The position numbers were made by a program, and so were the translations under genes. A stretch of 64,000 nt of DNA from Chlorobium sp. (GTDB lineage: Bacteria; Bacteroidota; Chlorobiia; Chlorobiales; Chlorobiaceae). The notes beneath the pieces were generated by a model that saw only the letters and a program-made list of their open reading frames with translations, was not told the origin of the DNA and did no database searches. Location: assembly GCA_005862225.1 (NCBI GenBank), contig SZXV01000009.1, positions 124,001 to 188,000 on the forward strand, written 5' to 3'. Shown here one piece after another: positions 56,778 through 64,000 of this stretch; positions within the stretch are counted from its first letter, which is position 1; every line of letters starts with the position of its first letter.

Positions 56778-57030
56778 TTTTAACTGATTATAGATTATTT
56801 GAGAGAAGCGACAACTGTAGAATAATTTAGTGAATGGCTACGATTATCGAAATTCGGCGTCACAGACTGAAAACAAAAAATCAGCAAAAAAACATGGCTG
56901 TATTGGCCTCTTTTCATTTGAAAAAAAAGTTCCATTAACTACCTTAAGGGTTCAGTTGAAACCTTGGAATATAGCCTCAATCCGCTCCATTCCAAGCCAC
57001 TATGACTATAGCATAACGAACCATGTTAAC

Positions 57031-58059
57031 ATGAGCTTTTTCAATAATCTGTTCAGGGATATTGCCATTGATCTCGGAACTGCAAATACTTTGATTTTTA
57101 TCCGGGGAAAGGGTGTAGTATTAAATGAACCTTCTATTGTCGCCCGAGAACGAAATACAGGAAAAATTGTGGCTATAGGGCACGAAGCCCTTCTGATGCA
57201 TGAAAAAACCCACCCCGGCATTGTCACCATCCGGCCTTTGGCAAATGGCGTCATTGCTGACTACGAGGCAACTGAAGAGCTGATCAAGGGATTGATCAAC
57301 AAAACCAAAACGCAGTTTTCATTTGGTATTCGCCGAATGGTTATTGGTATTCCTTCAGGCATTACCGAAGTAGAAAAAAGGGCTGTGAGGGATTCTGCTG
57401 AGCATGTTGGCGCCAGAGAGGTCTATCTGGTCACTGAACCAATGGCTGCCGCTATTGGCATTGGCCTTGATGTCAAGGAACCAATGGGCAATATGATTGT
57501 CGATATCGGAGGAGGAACAACAGAAATTGCCGTTATTTCTCTCGGAGGCATTGCTTCAGGCGAATCTCTTCGTGTCGCTGGCACCGATATTACAAACGCT
57601 ATAGTCCGCCACTTCCGCAAAGCTTACAACCTCGCCATCGGCGAACGCACGGCAGAGGATGTCAAGATTAAGATTGCTTCGGCCTACAAACTGGATAAAG
57701 AGATGACACTGATGGTCAGGGGCCGAAATCTTGTCACAGCACTGCCTGAAGAGCGGGAGGTCAACTCAGCCACCATCCGTGAAGCCATTGCCACTCCGAT
57801 CAGTCAGATCATCACATCGATCAAAAAAAGCCTTGAGGTCACAAAACCCGAACTCTCGGCTGATATTCTTGATCGCGGGCTCTTTCTTGCCGGCGGTGGA
57901 TCGCTTATCAAAGGAATTGATAAAAGGATCAATGAGGAGACGAAACTGGCCGTCCATATCAGCGAAGATCCTCTGACTGCCGTTGCCAGAGGCACGGGAG
58001 AGGTGCTCGAAAACCTTGAGAAATACCGATCTGTCCTTTTGACGACGAAACATTACTGA
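57031..58059 (+). CDS. mreB: rod shape-determining protein MreB
   Basis: The 342-residue actin-like protein begins at ATG 57031 with the standard MSFFNNLFRDIAIDLGTANTL. GTANTLIF is the phosphate-1 loop, VDIGGGTTEIAVISLGG the phosphate-2 loop and LFLAGGGSLIKGIDKRI the adenosine motif. It forms membrane-bound filaments that direct cell elongation. The frame is open upstream to 56830, but those 67 codons are not MreB-like. The mreC, mreD and mrdA partners are 24 kb away. It converges on bshA. Confidence 0.96.
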   Translation: MSFFNNLFRDIAIDLGTANTLIFIRGKGVVLNEPSIVARERNTGKIVAIGHEALLMHEKTHPGIVTIRPLANGVIADYEATEELIKGLINKTKTQFSFGIRRMVIGIPSGITEVEKRAVRDSAEHVGAREVYLVTEPMAAAIGIGLDVKEPMGNMIVDIGGGTTEIAVISLGGIASGESLRVAGTDITNAIVRHFRKAYNLAIGERTAEDVKIKIASAYKLDKEMTLMVRGRNLVTALPEEREVNSATIREAIATPISQIITSIKKSLEVTKPELSADILDRGLFLAGGGSLIKGIDKRINEETKLAVHISEDPLTAVARGTGEVLENLEKYRSVLLTTKHY

Positions 58060-58079
58060 CGGGGGGAACTGAGAGCCAG

Positions 58080-59216
58080 CTATACCCCAGCAAGAAGCCT
58101 CGTATAAAAAGCTTCATACTGTTCAACAAGCAAGGCGGTCTCGTATCGCTTTGCCTGGAGAACACAGGCCTCAGAACACTCTCGCCAGTGGTTATGGTCT
58201 GAAAGAAGAAGAAGAGCTTTCTCTGTCATCCCCTCAATATCTCCTGGAGCCAGCAGATAACCATGCGTTCCGGGAACAATAAACTCGGGAAACCCTCCCG
58301 CCATGGTGGCCACTACCGGAACGCCACAAGCCATGGCCTCAAGCGCTGCCAGCCCAAACGATTCTGCATTGCTCGGCATGAGCATCACGTCAGCAATAGA
58401 GAGCAACGGAACAATATCGACAAGCTTGCCAAGAAACCGTACCCGGTCAATGAGCCCGAACTGACGAACAAGAACCTCAGCCTCACTCCGCTCAGGACCA
58501 TCACCCACAAGCAGCAACAAGACATTGGCACTCCTGCTTAAAGCATTAAAAATCCTGATAATATCCCCGATGCACTTCACCGGCCTGAAATTCGAAATGT
58601 GGATAACAACTTTCTCGTCTTTGATGCCAAGCTGTTCACGGATCTCATTTTTGGTGGCCCGAAAAAACAGTGCCGTATTCACAAAATTTGGAATCACGGT
58701 TATCTCCTTCTTCGGATTGAACATCCTGACCGTTTCAGCTTTAAGGTAATCTGAAACCGCCGTCACACCGTCAGACTTGTTGATCGCAAGCCTGACAACA
58801 TTCTGCATTCCCCGATCAGCACCCACAACGGTAATATCAGTGCCATGCAGGGTGGTTGCCAACTTGAAACACTTCGAATCTTTGCACTTGTCCTCCAGCA
58901 TCTGCAGAGCAAGCATGGCACTCAACGCATGTGGAATGGCATAATGAGCGTGCACCACATCAAGCTTTTCATAAAAGGCAACCTCGGCAATTTTTGAAGC
59001 AAGGGCAAGGGAATAAAATGGACATTCGAAAAGTGGATAATGCATCACCTCAACCTCATGGTAAAAGATGTTTCGTGAAAACGCACCCAGCCTGAAAGGT
59101 GCCGCCTGGCTGAAAAAATGAACCGTATGCCCCTTCTCCGCAAGCGCCTTTCCAAGTTCAGTGGCAATAGCCCCGCTCCCTCCATAGGTGTGATGACAGG
59201 ATATACCGATTTTCAT
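58080..59216 (-). CDS. bshA: N-acetyl-alpha-D-glucosaminyl L-malate synthase BshA
   Basis: A 378-residue GT4 glycosyltransferase that joins GlcNAc to L-malate, the first step of bacillithiol synthesis. The BshA N-terminal signature ISCHHTYGGSGAIATELGKALAEKGHTVHFF is present, as are VHAHYAIPHA, TTLHGTDITVVGADRG and the GT4 C-terminal ESFGLAALEAMACGVPVVAT. Green sulfur bacteria are known to make N-methyl-bacillithiol, which fits. No bshB or bshC was found in the window. It converges on mreB with a 20-bp gap. Confidence 0.9.
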   Translation of the reverse strand: MKIGISCHHTYGGSGAIATELGKALAEKGHTVHFFSQAAPFRLGAFSRNIFYHEVEVMHYPLFECPFYSLALASKIAEVAFYEKLDVVHAHYAIPHALSAMLALQMLEDKCKDSKCFKLATTLHGTDITVVGADRGMQNVVRLAINKSDGVTAVSDYLKAETVRMFNPKKEITVIPNFVNTALFFRATKNEIREQLGIKDEKVVIHISNFRPVKCIGDIIRIFNALSRSANVLLLLVGDGPERSEAEVLVRQFGLIDRVRFLGKLVDIVPLLSIADVMLMPSNAESFGLAALEAMACGVPVVATMAGGFPEFIVPGTHGYLLAPGDIEGMTEKALLLLSDHNHWRECSEACVLQAKRYETALLVEQYEAFYTRLLAGV

Positions 59217-59411
59217 GGTTTTTCAAGCTTTTCTGGTTTACCAAAGCGAAGTGGAGTGCGTTTTAATATAACCAAGGGTTTTGGATTTATACAGAATTGG
59301 CCATTGATGGAGATCAACAAGAATAAAGCATGGCAAAAATGTTCAAAATCGTCTCATTTGCACTGCAACCATTATAAACTGAATGCCATTCATGCTATAA
59401 TACAGGATAAA

Positions 59412-59433
59412 AAGAAGTGCCAGGGCACTTCTT
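59412..59433 (+). promoter_or_regulatory. 22-bp palindrome upstream of the cation efflux gene
   Basis: AAGAAGTGCC (59412-59421) and GGCACTTCTT (59424-59433) are perfect inverted 10-mers with a two-base centre (AG). The centre is too tight for a normal RNA hairpin of that length, so a dimeric repressor site is more likely than a terminator. It lies 66 bp before the CDF start and 195 bp before bshA in the divergent gap. Confidence 0.5.
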
Positions 59434-59499
59434 CTGATGCAAGATAAACAATGGTGAAACTTCACCGATATTCTTCAAGAGAGAGAGAGAGAACGATTC

Positions 59500-60879
59500 A
59501 TGGAACACGGTCAAAAAAAACAGAATGTTGCCCTTTCTTCAGTAACAGCGAGCTTCTTTCTTACTGCAATGAAACTTGTTGTCGGTATCATGACCGGCAG
59601 TATCGGAATTATTTCTGAGGCAGCTCACTCCGCTCTCGACTTTGGAGCGGCCGCCCTCACCCTGTTTGCGGTCAAAATGAGCGATAAACCAGCCGACAGA
59701 AAACATCACTATGGACATGCGAAGGTGGAAAGCGTTTCAGCGCTTATCGAGACCGGTCTTCTTGTTGTCACAAGCATCTGGATCATCTATACTGCAACTG
59801 AACGTTTGCTTGCCGGAACGGTTGAAATCGAGGTCACCTGGTATGCGATTGCTATCATGGTTATTTCCATTGTGGTCGATTTTTCCAGATCGAGAGCCCT
59901 GAAAAGAGTCGCAAAAGAGACAAATAGCCAGGCACTTGAAGCTGATGCGCTCCACTTCAGCTCAGATATTCTCAGCTCAGCAGTTGTGCTGGTGGGCCTG
60001 CTGTTTGTCTCGCTGGGCATTCCATGGGCTGATGCTGTAGCTGGTATTGTCGTCGCTTTGCTTGTCGGGTGGGCCGCTTTCAGCCTTGGGAAAAAAACAA
60101 TTGACGTCCTGATTGATGCAGCACCGGAAGGTCTTGCAGAACGGATCGAGGAGATAGCCATGACAATCAGTGGCGTCATTGCTGTTGACAAGATCAGAGT
60201 AAAACCAACAGGGCCACAGGTATTTATAGAAATGGCCGTCTGTGTCAACAGAACTCTCTCGGTTGAAAAAGTCCAGGCAATCTCCGCAAATATTGAAAAA
60301 AAGGTTCGCGAAGAGTATCCGGTCGGAGATATCACGATCAACTCCAAACCTATTGCACTCAACAGCGAAACGATTGCAGAGCGAGTGCACGTCATTGGGC
60401 TGAACCATAACCTTCACGCTCATAATATTTCGACAAGCCTCACCGGGCAAAAAAAGCAGATCACCTTTGATGTTGAAATCGACCAGCAACTCACCATAAA
60501 ACAGGCACACGATACCGTCAATGCCCTGGAAGAGGAGCTGCACCGTGAGTTCAATGGAGATCTTGATATCTGCATTCATCTTGATCCACTCCGAAATGAA
60601 GAGTGCTTTACCGGCACGCTTCAGGCTGAAGAAGAAAAGCTTGTGCACGACACCATCATCAGTGCATCACAACTTTTTGAGAAAATTCAGAACGTGCACG
60701 ACATCAAAATCCGTAAAACAGAAAATGAAAAACTTTTCATTACTCTGCATTGCTCATTCAATGACGAGGTGCTTCTGGAAGAGGTACATTCACTGACCAG
60801 CCAACTGGAAGGCTCAATCTACCGTTCTCTCCAAAACGCCGCCCGTGTCATTATCCATGCTGAACCGCTCTTTGGATAA
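59500..60879 (+). CDS. cation diffusion facilitator with three C-terminal domains
   Basis: The 459-residue protein has the CDF transmembrane domain (about six helices, residues 10-200) with the metal-site motifs HSALD (in SEAAHSALDFGAA) and HFSSD (in EADALHFSSDILSS). Typical family members end near 300 residues after one cytoplasmic domain. Here three similar segments follow: one ending near ITINSKP (about residue 285), one ending CIHLDPL (about 365) and one ending VIIHAEPLF at the C-terminus, each with strand-helix-helix-strand pattern like the ZT_dimer domain. It exports Zn2+, Co2+, Fe2+ or Mn2+ by H+ exchange; which one is not clear. A GA-rich stretch (59481-59490) serves as ribosome-binding site. 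Confidence 0.88.
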   Translation: MEHGQKKQNVALSSVTASFFLTAMKLVVGIMTGSIGIISEAAHSALDFGAAALTLFAVKMSDKPADRKHHYGHAKVESVSALIETGLLVVTSIWIIYTATERLLAGTVEIEVTWYAIAIMVISIVVDFSRSRALKRVAKETNSQALEADALHFSSDILSSAVVLVGLLFVSLGIPWADAVAGIVVALLVGWAAFSLGKKTIDVLIDAAPEGLAERIEEIAMTISGVIAVDKIRVKPTGPQVFIEMAVCVNRTLSVEKVQAISANIEKKVREEYPVGDITINSKPIALNSETIAERVHVIGLNHNLHAHNISTSLTGQKKQITFDVEIDQQLTIKQAHDTVNALEEELHREFNGDLDICIHLDPLRNEECFTGTLQAEEEKLVHDTIISASQLFEKIQNVHDIKIRKTENEKLFITLHCSFNDEVLLEEVHSLTSQLEGSIYRSLQNAARVIIHAEPLFG

Positions 60880-61096
60880 CAACACATCCAACTGCACGAT
60901 CATCACTTTTCAGAAAAGAAACGTTGGAGAGTTTGATCTATGCTTGTACATTGATAGACAAGGGTAAATTAAACCAATGTCGCCATATCAGGGATGCTTT
61001 TCGCTGGGATATTGCCAGTAAGCGCATCTTAAGCTACGAAGTGCATACGAGGGTGCCGTGTGTCATGCTTCGTTTAAACCATTCAGTCTATAAAGA

Positions 61097-62146
61097 ATGA
61101 TGATCACCAACAAGCCAGTGTGCGTAACCGGAGCTTCCGGATTTATTGCATCACATATCATCAGGGAGCTTCTTGAACAAGGATACCTCGTCAGGGGAAC
61201 AGTACGCAAAGAGCCAAAATCCTACCCGTTCCTGCTCGAACTTCCAGGCGCAGCAGAACGACTTGAACTTGTTCAGGCCGACCTTCTCACTGCTGGATCC
61301 TACGACCAGATTATAAAGGGATGCGAGTATGTCTTTCACACCGCAAGCCCTTACAAGGTTAATGTGAAAAACCCACAAACCGACCTTGTTGATCCTGCCG
61401 TTCTCGGAACCGAAACTATTCTTGAAAGCTGCATGAAATCAATCAGCATCAAGCGATTGATTTTTACCTCTTCGATTACTGCTATTACTGATGAACCGGA
61501 CAGTTCAAAAACTTTTACAGAAAAAGACTGGAACACGATGTCTTCGCTTGACCGTCAGCCATATCACTACTCCAAGACACTGGCAGAACGTGAAGCCTGG
61601 GATTTCATCATGAGAAAAAAGCCAACGTTTGATCTTGTTGTGATTAATCCTGTTTTAGTCATCGGGCCATCTCTCACGCCTTCACTCAATACTTCAAACC
61701 AGATTATTCGTGATATCATGAATGGCGTTTATCCCTGTATTATGGATTTAAACTGGGGACTTGTCGATGTTCGTGATGTGGCCACAGCACATATCCTGGC
61801 CATGGAAACTGAGGCAGCTAAAGGCAGGTATCTCTGCACTGCTGAATCAATGCACATGAGAGATCTTGTCGCTTTTTTGAAATCCTCCGGTTTCGAGAAA
61901 TACTCACTGCCAAAACTTGATCTGTCAGGAAAAGCAGGCACCGTCCTTATGAAGATACTCTCCTTCTCCCAACCAAAAGATACCGGGATGTATATCCGTA
62001 TCAATGTTGGACGCACGTTACGCCTGGACAACTCGAAAATCAGGCGTGATCTGGCACTCTCTTTCAGATCGGTGAGGGAAAGCCTCATTGAAACCGTACA
62101 CGACATGGTGAAATGGGGTCATTTACCCCGGAAGCCAGCCAATTAA
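61097..62146 (+). CDS. NAD(P)-dependent epimerase/dehydratase, dihydroflavonol-reductase-like
   Basis: The 349-residue protein is an extended short-chain dehydrogenase. The Rossmann motif is VCVTGASGFIASHIIRELLEQG, the catalytic Tyr-Lys pair is in YHYSKTLAE, and FDLVVINPVLVIGPSL and WGLVDVRDVATAHILAME match the dihydroflavonol-4-reductase/cinnamoyl-CoA reductase group. In bacteria the substrate is usually an aldehyde or sugar nucleotide; it is not known here. The ATG at 61097 is followed by a second ATG. The next gene begins 20 bp after its stop, so the two are probably co-transcribed. Confidence 0.85.
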   Translation: MMITNKPVCVTGASGFIASHIIRELLEQGYLVRGTVRKEPKSYPFLLELPGAAERLELVQADLLTAGSYDQIIKGCEYVFHTASPYKVNVKNPQTDLVDPAVLGTETILESCMKSISIKRLIFTSSITAITDEPDSSKTFTEKDWNTMSSLDRQPYHYSKTLAEREAWDFIMRKKPTFDLVVINPVLVIGPSLTPSLNTSNQIIRDIMNGVYPCIMDLNWGLVDVRDVATAHILAMETEAAKGRYLCTAESMHMRDLVAFLKSSGFEKYSLPKLDLSGKAGTVLMKILSFSQPKDTGMYIRINVGRTLRLDNSKIRRDLALSFRSVRESLIETVHDMVKWGHLPRKPAN

Positions 62147-62166
62147 CAAGTAACCAAAGGCTAAAC

Positions 62167-62805
62167 ATGCTGAGATTCATCCGCATCATACTACCCATCA
62201 TCGTGATGATGGTGTCTGTTCTTTCCTGTCCCGTCATGGCACTGCCCATTACGACGATTGTTCCAGATTCTTTATCCGGAGAAAAGACAAAACTGTTAAA
62301 CGGAGAGGTTATTGTCGCTCTTTCGAACCTTGAAAACGGGGTGACCGGCGTTGAGGGGCAAATTTATATTGCCGCTCCTCCAAAAAAGGTCTGGGAAGTC
62401 ATAACCGATTACAACAATCACAAAAATTTTGTACCAAACATTATTGACAGCGGCATAATCTCTGATAACGGCACTGAAAAGGTGATGTTCGAAAAAGGAA
62501 AGACAAGGATGTTTATCTTCCAGAAAGAGGTCTACATAAAAATGAAAGTGTGGGGCGAAAACCTGACGCGCCTCTGTTTTCAACAAATCACCGGTGACTT
62601 CAAAGTCTATCAGGGAGAGTGGCTTCTGGTTGATTACCCTCAGGGAGCCGGAACATTTCTGACTTACAAAGCTGAAGTGAAACCGGATTTTTATGCCCCG
62701 CAGTTTGCTGTTAGAAATGTTCAGAACCGGGACTGTCCATTAATGTTGTCTGCAATGAAAAAACAAGCGGAAGCCAACAACGGCATCACATCTGTTGTTG
62801 AGTAA
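62167..62805 (+). CDS. exported START/polyketide-cyclase-like (SRPBCC) protein
   Basis: The 212-residue protein from ATG 62167 has a signal peptide (IRIILPIIVMMVSVLSCP, cleavage near VMALP) and a lipid-binding START-type fold: QIYIAAPPKKVWEVITDYNNHKNFVPNI is the typical opening of the cyclase/dehydrase family. Such domains bind hydrophobic ligands; the ligand and role are unknown. A frame opening at 62113 lies within the upstream gene and is not used. Its last 20 bp overlap the 3' end of the convergent glycosyltransferase gene. Confidence 0.8.
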   Translation: MLRFIRIILPIIVMMVSVLSCPVMALPITTIVPDSLSGEKTKLLNGEVIVALSNLENGVTGVEGQIYIAAPPKKVWEVITDYNNHKNFVPNIIDSGIISDNGTEKVMFEKGKTRMFIFQKEVYIKMKVWGENLTRLCFQQITGDFKVYQGEWLLVDYPQGAGTFLTYKAEVKPDFYAPQFAVRNVQNRDCPLMLSAMKKQAEANNGITSVVE

Positions 62806-63799
62806 TAAGTGATAGGGGAGAATGGCGAAAAAGGGTACGATCGCCAACAATCCTTAACGCCTGTATCTTATGACGTTTCTCAAGGGTACAGGCAATTTCC
62901 CTGATATTATAAGCCATCGCACGAAAAAGCGCTGCTGATTTTTTCGGCCCTCCGGGAAACTGGACAAGGTAAAAAAGCGCTGCGGCAAACTCAAGCAGGA
63001 GCCTTGAAGGGATCACCCACAAGAGTCCTGCGATGCTCCGATTCTTCAAGATCATTGCAATGTTATTGCGATGGTTGAAATAAATTTTTTCCACCGAGCC
63101 ACCCTGCAGAGACGCCCCTCCTTCGTGCAGCACAACTGAAGAAGGTACCGATCGGACATGATACCCGGCAAGTTGCATTCGCCAGGAGAGATCAATCTCT
63201 TCCATCTGCATGAAAAAATCTTCGTCAAAACCTCCCAGTTCCTCAGCCACAGCTCTTTTTACAAACATGGCAACTCCTGAAGCCCAGAAAATATCCTGCC
63301 CAGCCTCATACTGCCCCCTGTCAGGCTCAATCGTTGAAAATGTGCGACCAAGACACCATGGATACCCCAAACGGTCAATCATGCCTCCAGCCGCTCCTGC
63401 ATAATCAAAAACTTTTTTGCCTTTGTGATAATTTGTCAGCGACAGGATTTTCGGTTGAAGGGCTCCGGTAGATTCATCTGCAAGCGCTGCATCGACAAGA
63501 GGCTCAAGCCACAATGGATCGTGCTCCGTATCATCATTCATAAAAACCACATAGTCAGCAGTGGAATGTTTCATGCCTGCGTTGCAGCCTCCGGCATAAC
63601 CCAGGTTTTCCGGCAAACGGAGTAATCGCGCGTTCCTGTAACGTTTGACAAGAAAAACAAGACCAGCCTCAGTTCCCCCATTATCAACAACAATAATACC
63701 CATTGCGGGATAACTGGTTTGCTCAAGCGAATCAAGACATCGCTCAAGCATATCGCGCCGTTTGAAATGAGGAATAATGATATCGACTGTGGGGCGCAT
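62786..63799 (-). CDS. family 2 glycosyltransferase, rhamnosyltransferase-like
   Basis: The 337-residue protein from ATG 63799 has the GT-A fold pattern: TVDIIIPHFKRRDMLERCLDSLEQ, VDNGGTEAG, NLGYAGGCNAGMKHS, and the DxD-type metal site FMNDDTEHD. The late motif GFDEDFFMQMEEIDLSWRMQ is typical of the rhamnosyltransferase-like bacterial group, which adds sugars to lipopolysaccharide or capsule. A C-terminal hydrophobic segment (MILKNRSIAGLLWVIPSRLLLEF) may attach it to the membrane. It starts 13 bp after the trpA stop, so it may be transcribed with the trp gene. The frame could extend to 63844, into trpA. Confidence 0.85.
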   Translation of the reverse strand: MRPTVDIIIPHFKRRDMLERCLDSLEQTSYPAMGIIVVDNGGTEAGLVFLVKRYRNARLLRLPENLGYAGGCNAGMKHSTADYVVFMNDDTEHDPLWLEPLVDAALADESTGALQPKILSLTNYHKGKKVFDYAGAAGGMIDRLGYPWCLGRTFSTIEPDRGQYEAGQDIFWASGVAMFVKRAVAEELGGFDEDFFMQMEEIDLSWRMQLAGYHVRSVPSSVVLHEGGASLQGGSVEKIYFNHRNNIAMILKNRSIAGLLWVIPSRLLLEFAAALFYLVQFPGGPKKSAALFRAMAYNIREIACTLEKRHKIQALRIVGDRTLFRHSPLSLITQQQM

Positions 63800-63812
63800 A
63801 AAGAAAATCCGG

Positions 63813-64000
63813 CTACCGCAGAGTTTGCCAGAACTCGCCAGCAAGACGGGCAGACTCTTCAGGAGTTGAAGAAGCTGCTATATGCTGCAGGAGCGCAGTA
63901 CCCACAACCGCTCCGTCGGCCAGGCTCCACATATACTCAACTCGTGACTTGTCCTTGATACCAAACCCGACAACAAACTTTTTATGTGCATGCCTGCGTA
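63813..64000 (-). CDS. trpA: tryptophan synthase alpha subunit, 3' part only
   Basis: The last 62 codons are present, read from the right edge to the stop at 63813-63815. The segment VGFGIKDKSRVEYMW and the following LADGAVVGTALL are the TrpA signatures that bind the phosphate of indole-3-glycerol phosphate. The rest lies outside the window. TrpA cleaves that substrate to indole and glyceraldehyde-3-phosphate. The glycosyltransferase gene starts 13 bp further along on the same strand. Confidence 0.88.
   Translation of the reverse strand, partial: RRHAHKKFVVGFGIKDKSRVEYMWSLADGAVVGTALLQHIAASSTPEESARLAGEFWQTLR

Noticed and set aside
56830-57030. N-terminal extension of MreB by 67 codons
   Set aside because: MreB begins conservatively at ATG 57031; the extra codons show no similarity to MreB.
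59478-59495. GA dinucleotide run as possible microsatellite
   Set aside because: It is short and overlaps the ribosome-binding region of the CDF gene; not listed as a repeat.

Overview
The window comes from a green sulfur bacterium (Chlorobiales, most likely Chlorobiaceae). The reasons are a bacteriochlorophyll block (bchF, bchC, bchX), tetrapyrrole synthesis from glutamyl-tRNA (hemA, hemC, hemD, hemB) rather than by ALA synthase, an AcnB-type aconitase, bacillithiol-type thiol synthesis (bshA) and moderate base composition with few strong Shine-Dalgarno sites. This is inferred from gene content; no alignment was run.

Layout. 1-6230 is a phosphate region: the end of phoU, ppk1, a metallophosphoesterase, a porin and pstS, with a Pho-box-like repeat before the porin. 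6362-8056 is a lipoprotein solute-binding protein. 8161-14495 is the bacteriochlorophyll block bchF-bchC-bchX. It is split between bchF and bchC by about 3.8 kb of foreign-looking DNA: an IS5-family element (8638-9945) and an AT-rich three-gene operon (10117-12365). That operon encodes a shortened RlmN/Cfr-like radical SAM enzyme, a two-helix membrane protein with a soluble C-terminal domain, and a LOG/SLOG-type nucleotide-binding protein. It is the best candidate here for an undescribed system.

14504-20425 holds typA (reverse strand), then a HemX-like membrane protein with hemA-hemC-hemD. 20627-21933 is a reverse-strand pair, an acidic membrane-anchored protein and an inositol-monophosphatase-family phosphatase. 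22194-25688 is a four-gene biotin-dependent, Na+-pump-type methylmalonyl-CoA decarboxylase operon ending in tandem hairpins. hemB and aroC follow, then on the reverse strand ndh and the set groES-like/nadA/pentapeptide protein.

32237-38801 contains mreC-mreD-mrdA, an FAD-linked oxidase, smpB and tyrS. 38879-43341 is a polyamine region: ornithine-type decarboxylase and homospermidine synthase on the reverse strand, an unknown membrane protein, and pyruvoyl arginine decarboxylase. nadB, nadE, an EnvC-like factor and murA precede four tRNA genes at 48842-49186.

The last part carries a putative-Ig/DUF1566 surface protein, a tiny Ala/Pro lipoprotein, acnB, hisD-queA, mreB, bshA, a long cation-diffusion-facilitator with a palindrome upstream, a short-chain reductase with a START-like protein, a family 2 glycosyltransferase, and the 3' end of trpA at the edge. 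Cell-shape genes (mreB, mreCD, mrdA, murA, envC-like) and NAD genes (nadA, nadB, nadE) are both spread over several loci.
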